Assembly: GCA_964488555.1 (NCBI GenBank)
Contig: CAZAUF010000006.1
Span: 1 to 64,000 of the forward strand
Source of the DNA: UBA2112 sp964488555
Lineage (GTDB): Bacteria > Patescibacteriota > Saccharimonadia > Saccharimonadales > Saccharimonadaceae
DNA: 64,000 nucleotides
Direction: 5' to 3'
This document shows positions 16,730 to 25,362 of the stretch, piece by piece. The first letter of the stretch is position 1. Each line of letters opens with the position of its first letter. Below the pieces are notes generated by a model, which made no database searches, had not been told where the DNA came from, and saw only the letters and a program-made list of their open reading frames with translations. A program made the translations under genes and the position numbers.

Positions 16730-17974
16730 TTACAGAGTGCTGCGACCGCCAAGATATGAGCGCAACACTTCCGGCACCTGTAGTGTACCATCCGGTTGCT
16801 GGTAGTGTTCGATGATAGCTACCAGTGAACGTGCCAACGACACAGCCGTACCGTTCAACGTATGCAGTACTTCCACGCTGCCGTCTTTGCGACGGACGCG
16901 AATATTCAAATTGCGCGCTTGAAAATCAGTACAGTTACTGCAGCTCGTTAGCTCACGATATATGCCGTCGACGGGCGACCAATACTCGATGTCATACTTC
17001 TTAGCTGCTGGCGCGCCCAGATCACCGGTAGCAATATTGATGATGTGGTACGGGATACCAATTGCTTGCCAGATTTCTTCTTCGATAGCGAGAAGCTTTT
17101 CGTGCACTTCCTGGCTTTGCTCTGGCGTCGTAAACGCATACATCTCGAGCTTATTGAACTGATGCACGCGGAACAGTCCGCGGGTATGCTTGCCATACGT
17201 ACCCGCCTCTTTGCGATAGCTAGGACTGTAGCCAGCATAAAGTAGCGGCAGCCTGTCTTCATCGATAATTTCATCAGCATGATAGCCGGTCAGAGGCATC
17301 TCTGCCGTCGCGATAAGCGACAAATCTTCGCCTTCTATATAGTACTCGTCAGACTGGTCGCTGGTACGAGGCGCGAACCCGGTACCGGTCGCCGTGCGAC
17401 TATTTACCATATGCGGCACAGTCATGTAGGTAAATCCTTTGTCGAGCAATACCGAGAGGGCATATTGCGTGATGGCATTTTCGAGCAATGCCAAATCTCC
17501 CTTCAAGTAGTAAAACTTCGCGCCAGCAACCTTGGCACCACGCTCAAAATCCACCCAGTCACGTTGAGCTGCAAAGTCGAGGTGATCGAGACCACCGGTA
17601 TTCTGCTCACCCCACTTCTTTACCTCTACGCTGTCTTCTTCACCGCCAACTGGCACATCATCAAGTACCATGTTCGGGAGCTGTCCAAGCAGGTCTGCAT
17701 ATTCTTTGTCAGCGTTTGTCAGATACTCTTCGCGCTCAGCCAGTTCAATTTTTATCTGTTTACCCTCATCTATCAGTGCCTGATCCGGCTTGCCGCCCTT
17801 CATCTTGGCGGCGTTTTGGTTGCGCTTTTCACGCAATTCATCAACGTGCTGCTGCAACGTGCGTCGCTCATCGTCCAGAGCAACTAATTTGTTCACGTCT
17901 ATGTCATAGCCTTTGTTGCGCGCATTCTGTGCGACCAGTTCAGGGTTCTCGCGGACTAAACGGATATCAATCAT
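16730..17974 (-). CDS. serS: Seryl-tRNA synthetase
   Basis: 414 residues: N-terminal long antiparallel coiled coil (about 25-105) that grips the tRNA-Ser variable arm, then the class II core with TATAEMPLTG, SPSYRKEAGTYGKHTRGLFRVHQFNKLE (motif 2) and NGTAVSLARSLVAIIEHYQQPDG (motif 3). TATACT with extended TGA (17981-17986) is 6 nt before the ATG, so the promoter-proximal mRNA would be leaderless even though a strongly foldable element lies just upstream at 18010-18129. Confidence 0.97.
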   Translation of the reverse strand: MIDIRLVRENPELVAQNARNKGYDIDVNKLVALDDERRTLQQHVDELREKRNQNAAKMKGGKPDQALIDEGKQIKIELAEREEYLTNADKEYADLLGQLPNMVLDDVPVGGEEDSVEVKKWGEQNTGGLDHLDFAAQRDWVDFERGAKVAGAKFYYLKGDLALLENAITQYALSVLLDKGFTYMTVPHMVNSRTATGTGFAPRTSDQSDEYYIEGEDLSLIATAEMPLTGYHADEIIDEDRLPLLYAGYSPSYRKEAGTYGKHTRGLFRVHQFNKLEMYAFTTPEQSQEVHEKLLAIEEEIWQAIGIPYHIINIATGDLGAPAAKKYDIEYWSPVDGIYRELTSCSNCTDFQARNLNIRVRRKDGSVEVLHTLNGTAVSLARSLVAIIEHYQQPDGTLQVPEVLRSYLGGRSTL

Positions 17975-17980
17975 ACTGTT

Positions 17981-17990
17981 AGTATATCAG
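17981..17990 (-). promoter_or_regulatory. serS extended -10 promoter
   Basis: TGATATACT on the minus strand, 6 nt before the start codon; the -35 is weak (TTTACC, 15-bp spacing). Confidence 0.6.
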
Positions 17991-18009
17991 ATACAGTCCA
18001 GGGTAAACA

Positions 18010-18129
18010 CGATCTGCAGACTCGTGTGCAGGTTGCATTTTCTTCACGAGAAGCGGAGTAAGCTGTATTTTACATACAGCGTCGAGCATCGGAGTGAAAA
18101 AATGTAAGATGCGCCGAGACCGCAGATCG
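18010..18129 (-). ncRNA. Candidate structured RNA between ABC permease and serS
   Basis: An 8-bp closing stem (18010-18017 with 18122-18129, perfect) encloses three local hairpins: 18021-18026 with 18045-18050 (6 bp), 18062-18068 with 18074-18080 (7 bp) and 18086-18090 with 18108-18112 (5 bp). The result is a four-way junction filling the whole gap from the stop codon at 18131 to the serS promoter. No open frame, tRNA features or T-box core are seen. Strand is uncertain; the minus strand is assumed because both neighbours run that way. It could be a small RNA, a riboswitch-like leader or a 3' end structure. Confidence 0.45.
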
Positions 18130-18130
18130 G

Positions 18131-19408
18131 CTACTCAGTTCTCAGTGCCTCTATTGGGTCGAGTTTCGCCGCCTTTCGTGCAGGCAAAATACCCGCGCCG
18201 ATAGAAACCAGCATCAGTCCGACGATTACCACCGCAAACATCCATACTTCGAATATCAACAGATTCGTGTTCTCGCCTAGAGCAAGCACGTCCTGTATCC
18301 AAGGATTAGCCGCCACCCCGGTCGCATATGCGAGTCCCGATCCAATAGCACCGCCCAAAAATCCAATCCATGCCGCTTCCAGCTTGAACAGACGACCGAC
18401 ATCACGACGGCGCATACCGAGTGCTTTCATAAGCCCGATCTGTTGTGTCCGCTCCAATACGCTGATGTACTGCGTGTTGATGATACCAAACACCGACGTC
18501 AGCACCGCGAGCGCGCCGAATCCTATCAAAATACCTTGTAGTACATTAATAAACTGGAACAAGAATCCCATCAAATCCTCGGCAGTTTGAGCTTCATACC
18601 CCAGGTCATTGATGGCATTTTTGATGCTCTCGACGTCCTCCTCTGTTGCGGCCAAGACCGTTGCCCCCATGTAGGCATTTTCTACGGGAGTACCCTGCTG
18701 GTTGTACTTGTACATCTCACCTACGACATCCCTGTGCGCCTGGATGCCCGAAGCTACTCCGACCGATGAAAGAGCGGATTTTTTCGTCACGCCGACGATA
18801 TTCAAAGTGAACGTTCTGTCTGGTATGCCCGGTGCCGTCGCGGCTATGACGACATCTATCGTTTGGCCTATTGCTGCGTTCGCATCGCTAAACCCAAGCG
18901 CATCGCTATAAGCCTCAGGGATCACTACATTGTTACCAGTCACGTCATCACCGCTTCCGGCAATATATTCCTGCTTGATAGCCCCAGTAAACACCTCGAC
19001 GCCCACCTGATAGCGTTTTTGCCCTTCCCGGGTGACATATTTAGCCGACACATTGTAAATAGGCGTTACCTCTTCGACGCCATCGACTGCCGCTATCTTG
19101 TCGATGTCAGACTGCTGAAGCAGCTTAACGTTAAATCCACCACCATAAGAAAGCATTGGTTCATCTGTATACTCTTTCGGCTGCGATGGATCTGCCTGAC
19201 CCTCCTGCTTTGGCTGCACGAACAGCTCGCGCACATCCGTATTGCTTGTCACGATGTCTTCTGCATACTGTTTGCCGCCTGTACCCGCTGCCAGGCTCAG
19301 CGTGATCGTAAACGCACCGACCCCTATGGCAAGACTCGTTAGTAGCGTACGTGCCTTAGCGTTTTTCAAACTACGTCCGGCGCGTCTCGTAATGTCCCTT
19401 ATCCTCAT
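18131..19408 (-). CDS. MacB/LolC-type ABC transporter permease
   Basis: 425 residues from the ATG at 19408 (MRIRDITRRAGRS), selected because AAGGAGG lies 8 nt upstream and the ATG overlaps the ATPase stop (ATGA). Layout is that of the FtsX/MacB superfamily: TM1 (about 25-45), a large extracellular domain (about 50-290), then three TM segments with the typical QQIGLMKALGMRRRDVGRLF coupling region. With its ATPase it probably exports or mechanically acts on an envelope substrate. No adaptor (MacA-like) gene is adjacent. Confidence 0.9.
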   Translation of the reverse strand: MRIRDITRRAGRSLKNAKARTLLTSLAIGVGAFTITLSLAAGTGGKQYAEDIVTSNTDVRELFVQPKQEGQADPSQPKEYTDEPMLSYGGGFNVKLLQQSDIDKIAAVDGVEEVTPIYNVSAKYVTREGQKRYQVGVEVFTGAIKQEYIAGSGDDVTGNNVVIPEAYSDALGFSDANAAIGQTIDVVIAATAPGIPDRTFTLNIVGVTKKSALSSVGVASGIQAHRDVVGEMYKYNQQGTPVENAYMGATVLAATEEDVESIKNAINDLGYEAQTAEDLMGFLFQFINVLQGILIGFGALAVLTSVFGIINTQYISVLERTQQIGLMKALGMRRRDVGRLFKLEAAWIGFLGGAIGSGLAYATGVAANPWIQDVLALGENTNLLIFEVWMFAVVIVGLMLVSIGAGILPARKAAKLDPIEALRTE

Positions 19409-20130
19409 GACGCAGTCCTCCTTGCTGATTGATGCTTCTTGGTAGAAGCAGTCTTTGTCGGATGAATCGACGCAATTTTGCCGTCTTTCACGTTGATTTG
19501 CGTGTCGCATTTCGCCGCAAGATCCGCATCGTGCGTGACAATAATCAGCGTCACGCCATGCTTCTTGTTGTATTCAAATAGCATATTTTCGATTTTGTCA
19601 CCGGTCACACTATCCAGGTTACCCGTTGGCTCGTCAGCAAAAATAATACGCGGCTCATTCACGATAGCGCGAGCAACCGCTAGGCGTTGCTTTTGCCCTC
19701 CGGACAAGTTTTTGGCTTTCGATTTGACCTTGTCGCCCAACTCAACCGCTTCAAGAGCTTTTATAACCCGCTGCTTGCGCTCTCGCGCTGGTACTTTTGC
19801 GATTTCAAGCGGCAAACTGACGTTGTCGAAGCACGTTTCGTTCGCTTGCACGAAAAACGACTGAAAAATAAAACTCATTTTAGTTGCGCGGAACCTGTCG
19901 ACAGCTTTGGATTTCAGCTTCAAGATGTCTTCACCATCGATGATAACCTCTCCCTCTTCCGGACGGTCCAAACCGCTCATCGCATGCATCAGCGTCGACT
20001 TACCGCTGCCTGATTTACCCAGAATTGCCACGCTGGCTCCTTTTGGAATCGTGAAGCTTACGTCTTTGAGCGCCACGAACTTGTTTTGCTTTTTGCCATA
20101 TGTTTTTGTCACGTGGCGAACTTCTATCAT
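19405..20130 (-). CDS. LolD/MacB-type ABC transporter ATPase
   Basis: 241 residues. Walker A LGKSGSGKST, Q-loop FIFQSFF, signature LSGGQKQR, Walker B IIFADEPTGNLD and the H-loop VTHD are present. The C-terminal ~20 residues are Lys/Ser/Thr-rich. AGGAGG precedes the ATG, and the stop overlaps the permease start by 4 nt, so the two are translationally coupled. Closest families are LolD, FtsE and MacB ATPases. Confidence 0.92.
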   Translation of the reverse strand: MIEVRHVTKTYGKKQNKFVALKDVSFTIPKGASVAILGKSGSGKSTLMHAMSGLDRPEEGEVIIDGEDILKLKSKAVDRFRATKMSFIFQSFFVQANETCFDNVSLPLEIAKVPARERKQRVIKALEAVELGDKVKSKAKNLSGGQKQRLAVARAIVNEPRIIFADEPTGNLDSVTGDKIENMLFEYNKKHGVTLIIVTHDADLAAKCDTQINVKDGKIASIHPTKTASTKKHQSARRTAS

Positions 20131-20211
20131 GCATCCTCCTATATCTGATTTATAGTAGCATGTTTACGCGCTCCAGACTATCTCCTTAATCACTCTTGCA
20201 GTGATATACTA

Positions 20212-20240
20212 TTGACTTTTTATCAAACTTATGCTAGTAT
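20212..20240 (+). promoter_or_regulatory. Strong promoter for the hypothetical at 20273
   Basis: TTGACT, 17 bp, TAGTAT with extended TGC. The segment from -35 to -10 closely matches the promoter at 48682-48710 (TTGACTTTTTAT and ACTTATGCTA in both). Confidence 0.8.
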
Positions 20241-20272
20241 CTTAACAGATAGGAAAGCATAACCACCACACT

Positions 20273-21580
20273 ATGACTCACAGCCACGAACAACCACCAC
20301 GAAACAAACATGAAATGGGAACACGCCCAGAAGAAATAAGCGTCGACGCGCTTATCAAGCGTATCGCAGATGAGCGCGCAGCCGAAAGCGGCAAGCACGC
20401 CAAGCGTGTCTACTCTATCGAAGACGAGTACACAAAGACGCTCGATGCCATGAATGAGAGTGTGAATGCAAGCATTCCTGCCGAGAGGCAGTTTGACGAT
20501 ACCATGGACGCTTTTGATAAGACGTTCGAAGAATACGGCATCGTACCTGAAAATAGTGAGCCTGCGCCTAGCGAAGTGCCGGTTGGTGAGCCTGAAGCTG
20601 TCGAAGATAATGCGTCGGCCAACACTGACACGACAAACAGCGAAATGACCCTCGATGAGTACCGTAAACAAATCGCTGAAGTAACCGAGGACGATCTAGA
20701 CGCTGTCGACAAAGAGATCCAAGACCGCTGGGATAACTACTACGAAAACCAAAGCGATGACGATATCGCCGACTCTGTCGATGGTGTCATCAATGAAGCA
20801 CGGGGGCGCGAGAGGAGCCATGAACTCAGCGACGATGAAATCGGCGATATTCTCGACGATGTCATCAATACCGCAAATGAGCGCGTCGACAACCCTTCCA
20901 CACTTGAACTGCCCGAGTCTGAGTTGCCCCAGGAAAGTCGTCTTAGCCGCCTGAAAAACGCTCTTTTCAATAGAGATCGCGCCCAAAAGCGTAAAGCTGA
21001 TCGTACGTCGTTCAAGCAAAGCTTCAAAGACAGCTTCAGTAAAGGTCGCGAACGAGCACGCAACAGTCGATTAGCCAATGTATCGTTCTTTGGCAAGATT
21101 ATGGGTCGGTTCAACCGCTTCAACACAAGTGCATCCGACCACTCTGAAAAAAAATACTTCAAGGACATGAAGCAAATCCAGTACGGTGACGGCGAGATGT
21201 CTCTCCTGTTCGATACCAAAAAAGACTCTGTCCTCCTTGGTGAAGGCAGTAAGCACAAATATGCCAAAGATTTCATAGACGGCAACGATATGGCTATTAT
21301 CCGCAACGAGGATGGTGACGAGTTCGGTCTTGCCCATGGTTACATCATCAACAAGCGAACAGGTAAAGCCTATGACCTACCCGCTGGCGGTCTTGACCTG
21401 ACGGTTGGCAAAAAGGCTACGCTGCCTGGCGTTGGCAAAATCGGCCGCGTACAGTCAGTCCAGCTACGTTACAAGGTTGCAAAACCTGGAACCGCTAACA
21501 TTCAAAGCACCTCCCCTAGCCCGTTCAAATACTATGAACGTGCCGCAAAAGACCTCCAAAACTCTAGGCAAGCAGCGTAA
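20273..21580 (+). CDS. Large acidic hypothetical protein
   Basis: 435 residues, no signal peptide or membrane segment. Residues 1-220 are very acidic and repetitive in character (DDIADSVDGVINEARG and DEIGDILDDVINTANE are internal look-alikes). A Lys/Arg-rich stretch follows (about 225-280). The C-terminal ~150 residues look like a compact beta-rich domain (GDGEMSLLFDTKKDSVLLGEG onward). The first half could be disordered or helical. It has its own strong promoter and precedes a small gene by 26 bp. Unrecognised; probably a lineage-specific cytosolic protein. Confidence 0.75.
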   Translation: MTHSHEQPPRNKHEMGTRPEEISVDALIKRIADERAAESGKHAKRVYSIEDEYTKTLDAMNESVNASIPAERQFDDTMDAFDKTFEEYGIVPENSEPAPSEVPVGEPEAVEDNASANTDTTNSEMTLDEYRKQIAEVTEDDLDAVDKEIQDRWDNYYENQSDDDIADSVDGVINEARGRERSHELSDDEIGDILDDVINTANERVDNPSTLELPESELPQESRLSRLKNALFNRDRAQKRKADRTSFKQSFKDSFSKGRERARNSRLANVSFFGKIMGRFNRFNTSASDHSEKKYFKDMKQIQYGDGEMSLLFDTKKDSVLLGEGSKHKYAKDFIDGNDMAIIRNEDGDEFGLAHGYIINKRTGKAYDLPAGGLDLTVGKKATLPGVGKIGRVQSVQLRYKVAKPGTANIQSTSPSPFKYYERAAKDLQNSRQAA

Positions 21581-21606
21581 CCCCTAACGACAAGGAGCAA
21601 ACAAAC

Positions 21607-21897
21607 ATGGAAAACTACATCACTATCGACGAACTGCGCAACAGTGGCATCGAAGGCACCGATCGAGAGCTACAAGAACTTGCCGACAAGCTGAACGAAA
21701 AAGTTGCCGAACTAGTGGGTGAAGAGATTATATCTTCCCTCACACCCGATGACGTTGATACCCTCGCCGATATGCAGGACAAAGCTTCAGAGGAAGAAAT
21801 CGCCAGGTGGATCGCCGCGCACGTACCTGACTATCAGGAAATTATCGACGACAACAAAGCCATTGTCATCGGTGATTACGCCGAATCACAGCAGTAA
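21607..21897 (+). CDS. Small acidic helical protein, DUF5663-like
   Basis: 96 residues, acidic, predicted all-helical. The pattern ELADKLNEKVAELVGEEI, LTPDDVDTLADM and IAAHVPDYQEIIDD resembles the small DUF5663 proteins common in CPR genomes. This is recognition by eye, not a search. AAGGAG lies 9 nt before the ATG. It follows the acidic hypothetical and probably shares its transcript. It ends 1 bp from the stop of the convergent aminotransferase gene, leaving no room for a terminator. Confidence 0.75.
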   Translation: MENYITIDELRNSGIEGTDRELQELADKLNEKVAELVGEEIISSLTPDDVDTLADMQDKASEEEIARWIAAHVPDYQEIIDDNKAIVIGDYAESQQ

Positions 21898-21898
21898 A

Positions 21899-22783
21899 CT
21901 ACAAAAGATCGCCGCTTCGCACCGCTTTGGCATGCAGCGCGGCGATTTTTTGTGTGATTGGAGCACTCTCGTCCAGCTTGCGTCCATCTATCTCCCCTAC
22001 GCTGCCCACGAAAGCTGACGTACCGCATACAAACACTTCATCTGCAATATATAGCTCTGTCAGATCGACTGTCCGCTCCTGTACGGGTATGCCCATTTCG
22101 ATAGCCATGTCTAAAATCGCACGACGATTGATACCCTCTAGCAAATCACTGCTCGTATCAGGTGTGATAAGCGTACCGCGACGGACCATAAATATGTTTG
22201 CGGCCGCTAGTTCACACACATGACCCGATTGATCTAGGAATATACAATCATCATAACCAGCATCCAGCGCGTCCTGATGTGCCAACACCGAGTTGATATA
22301 AGCACCATTTACCTTGGCACGTGACGGGATGCTGTTGTCTGGAATGCGTCGCCATTGACTGGTTTTGAGGCGTACGCCGGTCGGCTTGACGATAGGTACC
22401 GCCGTATAAACGAAAATACTCAGTTGAGTTGATACGCCGCGCGTGCGTGTGCCGGGCAATAAACCATCGGCATGCACAGTCGCCCGTACAAACACCGGCT
22501 CTTTGGGTGCATTTGCCCCTATCACATCCTTGACGATTTTCTTGAACGCCGCAAAATCAAGTGCCTGCGGAAAGTCCAAACCGATGATTTTAGCCGAAGA
22601 GCGCAAGCGGTTGTAATGCTGCTCCAGACGAAAAGCACGGTGGCGATTCTTGTCGGGATGCACATAAAACACCGTATAAACACTCAAGCCATAAAGCACC
22701 GCCGCACTTGCGACCGACAAATGAGCGTCCTTAATATCACCTATCTCGTGATTGAAATAGGCTTTTTCGTATATATTTGCCAT
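21899..22783 (-). CDS. Class IV PLP aminotransferase (branched-chain type)
   Basis: 294 residues. The PLP lysine is in SRAKVNGAYINSVLA, with the glutamate-binding CELAAANIFMVRRG and the C-terminal VDLTELYIADEVFVCGTSAFVGSV, as in BCAT/IlvE and related class IV enzymes. D-amino-acid transaminase or aminodeoxychorismate lyase are alternatives. It follows lysS by 2 bp and is co-transcribed. No branched-chain pathway genes are nearby, so it may act in amino-acid interconversion or scavenging. Confidence 0.85.
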   Translation of the reverse strand: MANIYEKAYFNHEIGDIKDAHLSVASAAVLYGLSVYTVFYVHPDKNRHRAFRLEQHYNRLRSSAKIIGLDFPQALDFAAFKKIVKDVIGANAPKEPVFVRATVHADGLLPGTRTRGVSTQLSIFVYTAVPIVKPTGVRLKTSQWRRIPDNSIPSRAKVNGAYINSVLAHQDALDAGYDDCIFLDQSGHVCELAAANIFMVRRGTLITPDTSSDLLEGINRRAILDMAIEMGIPVQERTVDLTELYIADEVFVCGTSAFVGSVGEIDGRKLDESAPITQKIAALHAKAVRSGDLL

Positions 22784-22785
22784 GT

Positions 22786-24303
22786 TTACCTCCCTCGTTT
22801 TATGTCAGGATAGATTGATTTCGTGGTTTCATCGATTTCGTGGCGAAGTGCTGGAAACGGCACGCCCTCACGAGCAGATACACCCTCAAGCGACCAAAAT
22901 ACGCGCTCAGAAAAGCCGAGTCCACACGCTGGCGGCATAGCATACTCAAGTGCTTCCACGTAGTCGATATCCATCATTTGCGCCTCGTCATCACCGGCAT
23001 CGCGCAGCTTTTCCTGCTCCAGGAAACGGTTGTACTGATCGATCGGATCGTTCAGCTCGCTAAACGCTTTGCACATCTCACTGCCGCCAAATACCAGATT
23101 GAACTGCTCAGTCAACTCCGGCCGATCCGCCTGTACTTTGGCGAGTGGTTGCATAAACGTCGGCATATCCACCAGGAAGACTGGACCGGCAATCGTTTTG
23201 CGGTACTTCTTCCAGAGCTTATCCAAGCTCCGCTGACGGTTATCTTTTTTCTCTACCTCGAGGCCGTTCTCTTTCAGTTTGACAGCGATATCTTCCATGG
23301 ACGAATCAAACACATTGATACCATACTGCTCCTGTAGAACCTCGACAAAGCTGATGCGAGGAAAGTGTTCGCCATCAGCACCAAAATCAACTTCTTTGCC
23401 ATCAGACAACGTAAACTTGCGCGTACCCCACGTCTGATCCACGATGAAGCGAATCATCTGCTCGGTCATTTCCATGCCCATTTCCCAGTCGGCATACGCC
23501 CAATACCACTCCATCGCCACATGCTCAGGCAAGTGCTCTTCGCTGTAGTTTTCGTTTCTGAAGCGAGGTCCGATATCAAACACCTTTTCATACCCGGCGA
23601 CAAGCAGACGTTTGAGTGGCAACTCATGGCTGATCCGTAGATAGAATTCCTGATCAAGGGCGTCCATGTGCGTCACGAACGGATTCGCATCGGCACCGCC
23701 AGCAGTCGCCTCCAGAACAGGATTGTTGATTTCCACGAAACCACGTTCTACCAGAAAATCACGCGTCGCTTTCCAGAATCGACTACGACGGACAAACCGT
23801 TCGCGGACATCCTGGTTGACCGCCATATCTACGTACCGACGACGTAAACGTTGCTCTTTGTCGGTCAGTTCGGCCGGTAGTGGTCGTAAGCTCTTGGTGA
23901 GTAGGCGCAGTGTCCGTACGCCCACGGAGATTTCGCCGGTTTTCGTCTTGATAACTTCTCCGGTCGCTTCCACAAAATCACCACTATCCAGAAGCGGCAG
24001 CTCACTCATACCAAGGATGCCTCTCGATGCATCGAGCGATGCGACGTCCGGCGCATGGAGAAATAACTGCACCTGACCACTCTGATCACGCAGCACGATA
24101 AACGCCAGCTTGCCGAACTTTCGCAGACCGACGACACGACCAGTCACGGTTACCGTCTGCCCCTCAAGCTCATCAAACCTGTTCACTATGTCAGCAGTCA
24201 TATGCGTCCGATGTGAGTCGGCCGGATATGGATTGACGCCAAGTTCTTTCAGCTCGGCCAGTTTGCGAAGCCGTTCATCTCTGTAATCCTGCAGTGTTGC
24301 CAT
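22786..24303 (-). CDS. lysS: Lysyl-tRNA synthetase, class II
   Basis: 505 residues: OB-fold anticodon domain (about 50-145, VTVTGRVVGLRKFGKLAFIVL), then the class II core with motif 2 (GPRFRNENYSEEHLPE) and motif 3 (GLGFSERVFWSLEG). Motif 3 differs from the usual G-x-G-x-D-R by having GFSERV. TATAAT (24312-24317) lies 8 nt before the ATG, so the mRNA is probably leaderless. First gene of an operon with the aminotransferase. Confidence 0.96.
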   Translation of the reverse strand: MATLQDYRDERLRKLAELKELGVNPYPADSHRTHMTADIVNRFDELEGQTVTVTGRVVGLRKFGKLAFIVLRDQSGQVQLFLHAPDVASLDASRGILGMSELPLLDSGDFVEATGEVIKTKTGEISVGVRTLRLLTKSLRPLPAELTDKEQRLRRRYVDMAVNQDVRERFVRRSRFWKATRDFLVERGFVEINNPVLEATAGGADANPFVTHMDALDQEFYLRISHELPLKRLLVAGYEKVFDIGPRFRNENYSEEHLPEHVAMEWYWAYADWEMGMEMTEQMIRFIVDQTWGTRKFTLSDGKEVDFGADGEHFPRISFVEVLQEQYGINVFDSSMEDIAVKLKENGLEVEKKDNRQRSLDKLWKKYRKTIAGPVFLVDMPTFMQPLAKVQADRPELTEQFNLVFGGSEMCKAFSELNDPIDQYNRFLEQEKLRDAGDDEAQMMDIDYVEALEYAMPPACGLGFSERVFWSLEGVSAREGVPFPALRHEIDETTKSIYPDIKRGR

Positions 24304-24401
24304 ATGTAAGCATTATACACCATCACCCCTATACATGAGTGCTAACAGGGGTCAGTGTGATCATTCTTACAACTTCGTAAATCATGGATGGTATAAAAGT
24401 G

Positions 24402-24430
24402 TTGACTTTTTTTGTGAAATTTGTTACAAT
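24402..24430 (+). promoter_or_regulatory. Promoter of the leader ORF / hypothetical operon
   Basis: TTGACT, 17 bp, TACAAT. It gives a leader of about 145 nt before the ATG at 24582, the longest 5' leader on the + strand here. Confidence 0.85.
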
Positions 24431-24462
24431 GAACAGTATAGGAATTCGTAAATATAGCACAG

Positions 24463-24585
24463 ATGGTATCAAGCGCAATCACATCATCAACCAACGAATC
24501 AGCCGCTCACACAACGACTTCTGCTTACCTAGCCCGCCAGACCCTCATGTCTGGTGTTTTTAATGCCAAGGACTCAGTACAATGA
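24463..24585 (+). CDS. 40-codon leader ORF coupled to the next gene
   Basis: A short frame (start MVSSAITSSTNES, end FNAKDSVQ) rich in Ser, Thr and Ala. Its TGA overlaps the ATG of the following gene (ATGA). It contains a terminator-like hairpin near its end. Upstream signal for its own ATG is weak (AGGA about 18 nt away), so it may be poorly translated or a by-product of the leader. A leader peptide for attenuation is one reading. Confidence 0.4.
   Translation: MVSSAITSSTNESAAHTTTSAYLARQTLMSGVFNAKDSVQ
24537..24562 (+). terminator. Terminator-like hairpin inside the leader
   Basis: CCAGAC and GTCTGG form a 6-bp stem with a 6-nt loop, followed by TGTTTTT. It ends about 20 nt before the start codon at 24582, so it could attenuate the gene. 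Confidence 0.6.
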
Positions 24586-25283
24586 CACGCGCACTCCATA
24601 AACTAGTCCAGCGCGAACGCATTGATGACCCCAAGCTCCTTGAACGCATCAATGATGAGTTTCACAAAACAATCAAAGAGCTCGGTGCGCATGCCATCAA
24701 TCCAGAGGTTGTGGCTGATATAGATCGTGCCAGTGAACGTCTCCGCAAAGGACTTGGAGCACTCGGCATGCGCGAGACATACGCACTTATGGATGCAGCC
24801 GCCCTGAGTAATAATCCCACAGTCGACGAACTCGCTCATAGAACTATCGATGCTCGTTTCCCTGTCGAAAATACAGAACATACAGCATACAAAGAAGCAA
24901 ATCGACGTAGTCGCCAGGAATGGAGAGAAGGCTTGCGTATCGCTAAGGAATCACAAGGCACGAAGCCGTTCAGTCACGCGCTCGTCGAGGCAGAGATTAT
25001 TACCGACAAGGCACTTAATAATGATTTCGACGAAGTGATCGACGAAAGCAACCTGACAGTCAGAGAGCAACGCCACAATAAGGGAGAAGCTCCCGAATTG
25101 ACGTCTAAAGAACGGCAGGACCTCGACCACTACCGCGAAAAACGTTCGCGTCGTCAAGAGCGTCTAAGGATTCTGGAGCAGATGGCTGAGCAAGGCGTCA
25201 GTAACGAGGACGAACTAGTCGACAACAGTACAGTCAAGTACGACCCCTTCGCTGATGACGAAGATGAAGAACAGGCAGCCTAG
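24582..25283 (+). CDS. Charged helical hypothetical protein
   Basis: 233 residues, no membrane segment. Highly charged and predicted mostly helical, with an acidic tail (FADDEDEEQAA). AAGGA lies 9 nt before the ATG. Preceded by a long leader with a small coupled ORF and a terminator-like hairpin, and followed by a strong terminator, so it forms its own transcription unit. Family not recognised; the style (acidic, low complexity ends) matches the hypotheticals at 20273 and 48264. Confidence 0.7.
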   Translation: MTRALHKLVQRERIDDPKLLERINDEFHKTIKELGAHAINPEVVADIDRASERLRKGLGALGMRETYALMDAAALSNNPTVDELAHRTIDARFPVENTEHTAYKEANRRSRQEWREGLRIAKESQGTKPFSHALVEAEIITDKALNNDFDEVIDESNLTVREQRHNKGEAPELTSKERQDLDHYREKRSRRQERLRILEQMAEQGVSNEDELVDNSTVKYDPFADDEDEEQAA

Positions 25284-25314
25284 CGCGGCGACAAACAAAC
25301 ATATGCTCATGAAA

Positions 25315-25350
25315 TTGAAAACACCCCCTGATCAGGGGTGTTTATCTTTT
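25315..25350. terminator. Bidirectional terminator
   Basis: AACACCCC and GGGGTGTT pair around a CTGATCA centre. T-rich tails lie on both sides, so it can end both the + gene at 24582 and greA on the minus strand. Confidence 0.85.
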
Positions 25351-25362
25351 GAGATGGTGTAG

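Noticed and set aside
19409..19510. N-terminal extension of the ABC permease
   Set aside because: It overlaps the ATPase gene out of frame; AAGGAGG and an ATGA junction mark 19408.
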